Part shown: one piece after another, positions 63,601-64,000 of the stretch
Position numbering within the stretch: position 1 is the first letter of the stretch
Layout of the letters: every line of letters begins with the position of its first letter
Assembly (NCBI RefSeq): GCF_003590095.1
Contig: NC_039498.1
Coordinates: 2,170,001-2,234,000 of the forward strand
DNA length: 64,000 bases
DNA from: Trichoplusia ni
Lineage: Eukaryota; Arthropoda; Insecta; Lepidoptera; Noctuidae
Direction: 5' to 3'
The notes under the pieces: generated by a model
Database searches by the model: none
What the model was told of the DNA's origin: nothing
What the model saw: only the letters and a program-made list of their open reading frames with translations
Made by a program: the position numbers and the translations under genes

Positions 63601-63883
63601 GGACAAATAGCCTTATGTTATACGAAAACAGTACTAGATCAGATTTAAATTAAACGAAACCTTAATGTATAGGTATTGTACATTCCCTTTATCCCATTAT
63701 TCCTTTCTCACTTTCATAGAGTGTCATCAAACTACTGGAGATGATTCACAAGCTGCTGCCTCACGTGGCAGCTATGAACTTGCTGGTTCCAGTCATGGAA
63801 GAAATATCCACAACCACCGCTCATTACTACTCGTGGGTCGAGAGCGAACATCCTTATAAACAAGCTTCTGTAACCAATATGAG
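51477..63883 (+). CDS. hiw: highwire (MYCBP2/PAM/RPM-1), PHR-family E3 ubiquitin ligase (5' part, 29 exons)
   Basis: Highwire is a giant neuronal ligase that limits synapse growth and controls axon degeneration by marking DLK/Wallenda and NMNAT for destruction. The 29 exons below join in one frame to about 2030 residues, roughly the first two fifths of the family's 4600-5200. Order seen: basic/Ser-Asp N-terminus (1-130), helical region (131-248), RCC1-like domain (about 249-1015, blades such as VYTFGINNKGQCGRE and DVFTFGSNQYGQLGAGD) interrupted by a Cys-rich insert (about 710-775), PHR1 (about 1206-1360), helical region, PHR2 (about 1735-1893), helical region. The DOC-like, B-box and RING regions lie beyond the window. 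Exons are compact with many introns of 73-90 bp. Alignment is to vertebrate MYCBP2 from memory. Confidence 0.97.
51703..51949 (+). CDS. hiw: hiw exon 2, basic and Ser/Asp-rich N-terminal region
   Basis: The acceptor is ttttttgcag and the donor gtaagc; phase 2 in, 0 out. Encodes the lysine-rich KEKRSHKKIGKKEKLRRLKA, then GNPSQFAVYASVRRTILSRW and SDDSDSEDSAQLPPNKLPK, matching MYCBP2 'SNPSAFNIYCNVRHCVLEW' and 'DSDSDEEEE...PIKLPK' (residues 48-130). Confidence 0.93.
52027..52173 (+). CDS. hiw: hiw exon 3
   Basis: A 49-codon phase 0-0 exon. Encodes ITGIGLRTVFTLISQARFTD and ALLDVLQGHAPEELAQEPTE, matching MYCBP2 'VGLCEVFELIKETRFSHPSL' and 'ALLNVLQGQQPEGLQSEPPE' (residues 131-179). Confidence 0.96.
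52252..52458 (+). CDS. hiw: hiw exon 4
   Basis: A 69-codon phase 0-0 exon. Encodes NLHSMLVEVASGSGPSGKVE and SLTALSSSCLIALSVARGEA, matching MYCBP2 'LLLEITVRSTG' and 'SLTALSCACLFSLVASWGET' (residues 180-248). Confidence 0.96.
52540..52866 (+). CDS. hiw: hiw exon 5, start of RCC1-like domain
   Basis: A 109-codon phase 0-0 exon. Encodes VPSNLTTLQRSVQSVILGSP, LVSDGCFLYVFTSKGLLKIG and DRHGWLGYCK, matching MYCBP2 'VPTILNSLQRSVQAVLVGK' and 'GFFLYLLCKDGLYKIGSGY' (residues 249-357). Confidence 0.96.
52949..53125 (+). CDS. hiw: hiw exon 6, RCC1-like domain
   Basis: A 59-codon phase 0-0 exon. Encodes DKLYLRIGRKKTEVYEIDKE and SAVFTDGNQLGLIVLTNF, matching MYCBP2 'GYLLYRDVNNHSMTAIRISPETLE' and 'ILFTDGEYINQI' (residues 358-416). 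Confidence 0.94.
53210..53488 (+). CDS. hiw: hiw exon 7, RCC1-like domain
   Basis: A 93-codon phase 0-0 exon. Encodes DNLTIRMYDADVQPERGEGT, QKEINVHLLRRRTLMLGRSP and YGGQDFALLTTASGK, matching MYCBP2 'GREFALMKTANGKIYYTGK' (residues 417-509). Confidence 0.95.
53570..53701 (+). CDS. hiw: hiw exon 8, RCC1-like domain
   Basis: A 44-codon phase 0-0 exon encoding VYYTGKGSSLGYKASPQTGR and NEAPNVKRCKVIQ (residues 510-553), the blade that follows 'ANGK' in MYCBP2. Confidence 0.94.
53848..53997 (+). CDS. hiw: hiw exon 9, RCC1-like domain
   Basis: A 50-codon phase 0-0 exon encoding VAVGHEGVHAILVLDNGSAL and RRGEDGDAMKHRRTPKPTRP, matching MYCBP2 'VGHDGSHALLVAEDGSIFFTGSASKGEDGE' and 'KPYKPKKI' (residues 554-603). 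Confidence 0.97.
54279..54431 (+). CDS. hiw: hiw exon 10, RCC1-like domain
   Basis: A 51-codon phase 0-0 exon encoding AEGHFVVYAACNYGSTALVT and GQLLMFGKDTQHCDSAGQVL, matching MYCBP2 'EGKIVVYTACNNGSSSVISKDGELYMFGKD' (residues 604-654). Confidence 0.97.
54687..54798 (+). CDS. hiw: hiw exon 11, RCC1-like domain
   Basis: Phase 0 in, 1 out (gtaagt donor). Encodes VALGKAHAVALTNFGQVYTF and GINNKGQCGREFGYTKE, matching MYCBP2 'VAMGKAHTCVLMKNGEVWTFGVNNKGQCGR' (residues 655-691). Confidence 0.97.
54859..55704 (+). mobile_element. hAT-family DNA transposon relic (internally deleted)
   Basis: The ends catagttgggca (54859) and tgcccagctatg (ending 55704) are inverted copies with one mismatch. They are flanked by gtatacac (54851-54858) and gtatacag (55705-55712), an 8-bp target duplication with one mismatch, the length typical of hAT. 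Subterminal DNA is crowded with 'gttaat/attaac' repeats on both sides. About 55078-55457 on the plus strand is open and encodes the hAT C-terminal dimerisation region (FINLFIKYNTAIPSSAAVER, LFSTSKDILTPKRASLSDEN, MLMFMKGNMHL). The zinc finger and catalytic core are missing, so it cannot move itself. It fills most of hiw intron 11. Confidence 0.9.
55934..56102 (+). CDS. hiw: hiw exon 12, Cys-rich insert
   Basis: Phase 1 in, 2 out (acceptor ttccacag, donor gtgagt). Encodes KLFPPRRRSDSKEDSRLCTG, then TWTTDYCRVCILCRECTGFS and PNRVPGE, matching MYCBP2 'HKWKLEQCMVCTVCGDCTGYG' and 'RPDRVPGG' (residues 692-748). The CxxC pairs suggest metal binding. Confidence 0.95.
56417..56592 (+). CDS. hiw: hiw exon 13, Cys-rich insert and acidic tail
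   Basis: Phase 2 in, 1 out (acceptor tttctag, donor gtaaat). Encodes KCGCGEGDSGCAVCGVCRRC, matching MYCBP2 'ICGCGSGESGCAVCGCCKAC', then a less conserved stretch ending DLDDEGEPSARPESRN (residues 749-806). That final stretch resembles the next exon. Confidence 0.95.
56672..56719 (+). CDS. hiw: hiw exon 14, 48-base exon
   Basis: A 16-codon phase 1-1 exon (acceptor gttcacag, donor gtgagt) encoding ELDEDPDCSARSSSRN (residues 807-822). Skipping it would keep frame, so it may be a cassette. It aligns without a gap to the last 16 codons of exon 13, 7 or 8 positions identical and several conservative. Confidence 0.75.
56938..57114 (+). CDS. hiw: hiw exon 15, RCC1-like domain resumes
   Basis: Phase 1 in and out (acceptor gtaaacag, donor gtgagt). 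Encodes DKENTRFPTFEGPVSSSEVE and GGHRIAAVACGLHHTVLLTE, matching MYCBP2 'AVQVSCGFHHSVVLMENG' (residues 823-881). Confidence 0.95.
57446..57621 (+). CDS. hiw: hiw exon 16, RCC1 blades
   Basis: Phase 1 in, 0 out. Encodes DVFTFGSNQYGQLGAGDISV, GVAAGSNHTAVLTREGELYT and FGSYQ, classic RCC1 repeats matching MYCBP2 'DVYTFGYGQHGQLGHGDV' and 'VTAGSNHTAVLLMDGQVFTFGSF' (residues 882-940). Confidence 0.98.
57622..57933 (+). other. hiw: hiw intron 16 (312 bp) with small inverted repeat
   Basis: Contains aactgtcaaa (57836-57845) against tttgacagtt (57857-57866), an 11-base-loop hairpin in repeat-like sequence. No element assigned. Confidence 0.45.
57934..58159 (+). CDS. hiw: hiw exon 17, end of RCC1-like domain
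   Basis: Phase 0 in, 1 out. Encodes KGALGRPRQDEPPRTDRSPI, SCKAVWVSASGDQTFVQVSQ and ALIKTDTLFSSTITANNNTI, matching MYCBP2 'KGQLGRPILD' and 'ATWIGASGDQTFLRIDEALI' (residues 941-1015). Confidence 0.97.
58314..58821 (+). CDS. hiw: hiw exon 18
   Basis: A large 508-base exon, phase 1 in, 2 out. Starts ILPNRPEHTFKCITINKMDG and has DPLYDVLWCYQPQMRVMKCY, near MYCBP2 'LDPVYDVIWRFRPNTRELWCY'. After that comes an acidic stretch of about 50-60 residues (GFFAEDEAIEYPNYGSMKRL...) that I do not recall in vertebrates, then LNQELAIPSAPG and MHAALHLLGCLDSLTYAHDI, matching 'SPELALPTGS' and 'SHAALHILGCLDTL' (residues 1016-1185). Confidence 0.95.
58906..59072 (+). CDS. hiw: hiw exon 19, start of PHR1 domain
   Basis: Phase 2 in, 1 out. 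Encodes EDFLTVSRFESHGGGWGYSG and HSVEAIRFMCDTDILL, matching MYCBP2 'VNRFESHGGGWGYSAHSVEAIRFSADTDILL' nearly exactly (residues 1186-1240). Confidence 0.98.
59241..59425 (+). CDS. hiw: hiw exon 20, PHR1 domain
   Basis: Phase 1 in, 0 out. Encodes GGVGLFGGRGDYTAKIKLYD, MEGGDQEGDGELMAESDEIV and MFDSPISLI, matching MYCBP2 'GLGLFGGRGEYTAKIKLFELGPDGGDHETDGDLLAETD' (residues 1241-1302). Confidence 0.98.
59506..60261 (+). CDS. hiw: hiw exon 21, end of PHR1 and following helical region
   Basis: The largest exon here, 252 codons, phase 0-0. Encodes ANRWYVAWACISGPSSDCGS, KTSKKSNNGTDVNAGQIPCL, then VPCFRSLITLLQWSWDTFKA, ACLRLVKSYINEIYPQNNRK and DTITACFHAFFPTPTLKWNH. All match MYCBP2 in order ('WYVAWARVSGPSSDCGSHGQ', 'SKKSNNGTDVNAGQIPQLLY', 'NTFTACFHSFYPTPALQW'); residues 1303-1554. 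Confidence 0.98.
60335..60487 (+). CDS. hiw: hiw exon 22
   Basis: A 51-codon phase 0-0 exon encoding DGVVPPSQVRELTSTCAAMC and RDVLQYVVPVTQSYINSNEN (residues 1555-1605). Less conserved; assigned from phase and position. Confidence 0.88.
60595..60699 (+). CDS. hiw: hiw exon 23, proline-rich, tandem acceptor
   Basis: A 35-codon phase 0-0 exon encoding VVKEVPSKSATVPRSSHAQK and PPPIPPRASNRDTPK (residues 1606-1640), a low-complexity Pro-rich linker with an SH3-ligand look. The acceptor is a tandem AAG-CAG at 60589-60594, so an extra Gln could be added at the front. Confidence 0.82.
60906..61142 (+). CDS. hiw: hiw exon 24
   Basis: A 79-codon phase 0-0 exon encoding EWHLLDVIPRLLDIVMIPIK, QCGQPHDHGEIKQHDKLAEY and CCKLTARIVAELSTSATNIR, matching the MYCBP2 region around 'VLEKMLVIVVLPVRNSL' and 'SNTCGLLASIVSELTASA' (residues 1641-1719). 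Confidence 0.94.
61143..61489 (+). other. hiw: hiw intron 24 (347 bp)
   Basis: AT-rich intron; nothing recognised. Confidence 0.6.
61490..61699 (+). CDS. hiw: hiw exon 25, start of PHR2 domain
   Basis: A 70-codon phase 0-0 exon encoding VTPSRFMRVNQTRAWNTGNG, SPDAICFTVDRPGVTLAGVC and VYGGLGNYEYSLELLHDVR, matching MYCBP2 'SRFTKTSQGRSWNTGNGSPDAICFSVDKPGI' (residues 1720-1789). Confidence 0.98.
61868..62107 (+). mobile_element. non-autonomous Helitron (Lep1-type)
   Basis: Begins TCTAATGTATAAAATTC after a host A and ends ...gctgggtcagCTAG before a host T, the A|T insertion site and CTRR terminus of Helitrons. The internal phrases 'ccgtactcctccgaaacggt', 'cgaccgattcttatgaaatt' and 'tcatacccctaagtgttaag' are those of the widespread lepidopteran Lep1-type repeat. 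It has no coding capacity and lies in hiw intron 25 in the sense direction. Confidence 0.8.
62324..62458 (+). CDS. hiw: hiw exon 26, PHR2 domain
   Basis: A 45-codon phase 0-0 exon encoding ANPTHCWVSVEIAHGAYCGG and MVQLKFDRPVPLK, matching MYCBP2 'HSHRWTSLELVKGTYTTDD' and 'IRLDKVVPLK' (residues 1790-1834). Confidence 0.96.
62723..62901 (+). CDS. hiw: hiw exon 27, end of PHR2 domain
   Basis: Phase 0 in, 2 out. Encodes EDLRYAIRLCNHGGRTANGD, KGPDGTMFRFASCSLSFNGT and ARGQIPCLIYY, matching MYCBP2 'ENVKYAVRLRNYGSRTANGD' and 'CPDGVTFTFSTCSLSSNGTNQTRGQIPQILYY' (residues 1835-1894). Confidence 0.98.
63156..63399 (+). CDS. hiw: hiw exon 28
   Basis: Phase 2 in, 0 out. Encodes SSKTLSNSSESTDSLITALR, LRVASIVMERGAELFCTLRN and AIHILIPYTLANLEGVDDSK, occupying the position of the helical 'RALSVVSTVVRASKDLLHRAL' region of MYCBP2 (residues 1895-1975). 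Confidence 0.95.
63720..63883 (+). CDS. hiw: hiw exon 29 (last exon in window)
   Basis: Phase 0 in, 2 out (donor gtttgt). Encodes SVIKLLEMIHKLLPHVAAMN and SWVESEHPYKQASVTNM, matching MYCBP2 'VEVFGLVQQLLPSVAILN' and 'HYAVIESEHPYKPACVMHY' (residues 1976-2030). The gene continues beyond the window. Confidence 0.96.
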
Positions 63884-64000
63884 GTTTGTAAGAAGGACTT
63901 AGTATATAAACAGACTTTGGTACATTAGTGTCTGTAGAAAGTAAGCTTCAATTCGATACCAAGAAAAAATTGTTTACAATCGATTCAGTTTCAATGCAAC

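Overview
This is a piece of an insect nuclear chromosome, almost certainly lepidopteran (moth or butterfly). GC-rich coding exons with canonical GT/AG borders sit in AT-rich introns. The introns carry fragments I recognise from lepidopteran genomes: a Lep1-type Helitron, a tRNA-derived SINE, CR1/RTE-type LINE ends and a hAT relic. I cannot name the species. Protein comparisons are from memory of the fly and vertebrate families; no search was run.

Two large conserved neuronal genes lie head to head. On the minus strand, 45079 down to 1847, is the 5' part of trio (Trio/Kalirin RhoGEF). I resolved 23 coding exons whose splice phases all agree, giving about 1356 residues: N-terminal CRAL-TRIO (SEC14) lobe, the spectrin-repeat array, and the first half of the first DH (GEF1) domain. 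The rest of trio lies left of the window. On the plus strand, 51477 to beyond 64000, is the 5' part of highwire (hiw; MYCBP2/PAM/RPM-1, the PHR ubiquitin ligases). I resolved 29 exons in consistent phase, about 2030 residues: Ser/Asp-rich N-terminus, helical region, RCC1-like domain split by a Cys-rich insert, and the PHR1 and PHR2 domains. The RING end lies right of the window.

Layout: 1-1846 trio intron; 1847-13396 trio exons 23-14; 13397-34919 one 21.5-kb trio intron without a recognised gene; 34920-45079 trio exons 13-1; 45080-51476 intergenic region that should hold both promoters; 51477-63883 hiw exons 1-29; 63884-64000 hiw intron.

Both proteins act in axon guidance and synapse growth: Trio activates Rac/Rho downstream of guidance receptors, and Highwire lowers DLK/Wallenda kinase. 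No prokaryote-like system, CRISPR array or tRNA gene was seen. The most unusual signals are a nearly perfect 255-bp-arm fold-back element in a trio intron (35539-36117), an apparently duplicated 48-bp exon in hiw (56672-56719), a perfect-armed 60-bp palindrome (33707-33766), an isolated exon-like ORF in the intergenic region (49229-49366) and a candidate internal trio promoter or first exon (about 25922-26110).
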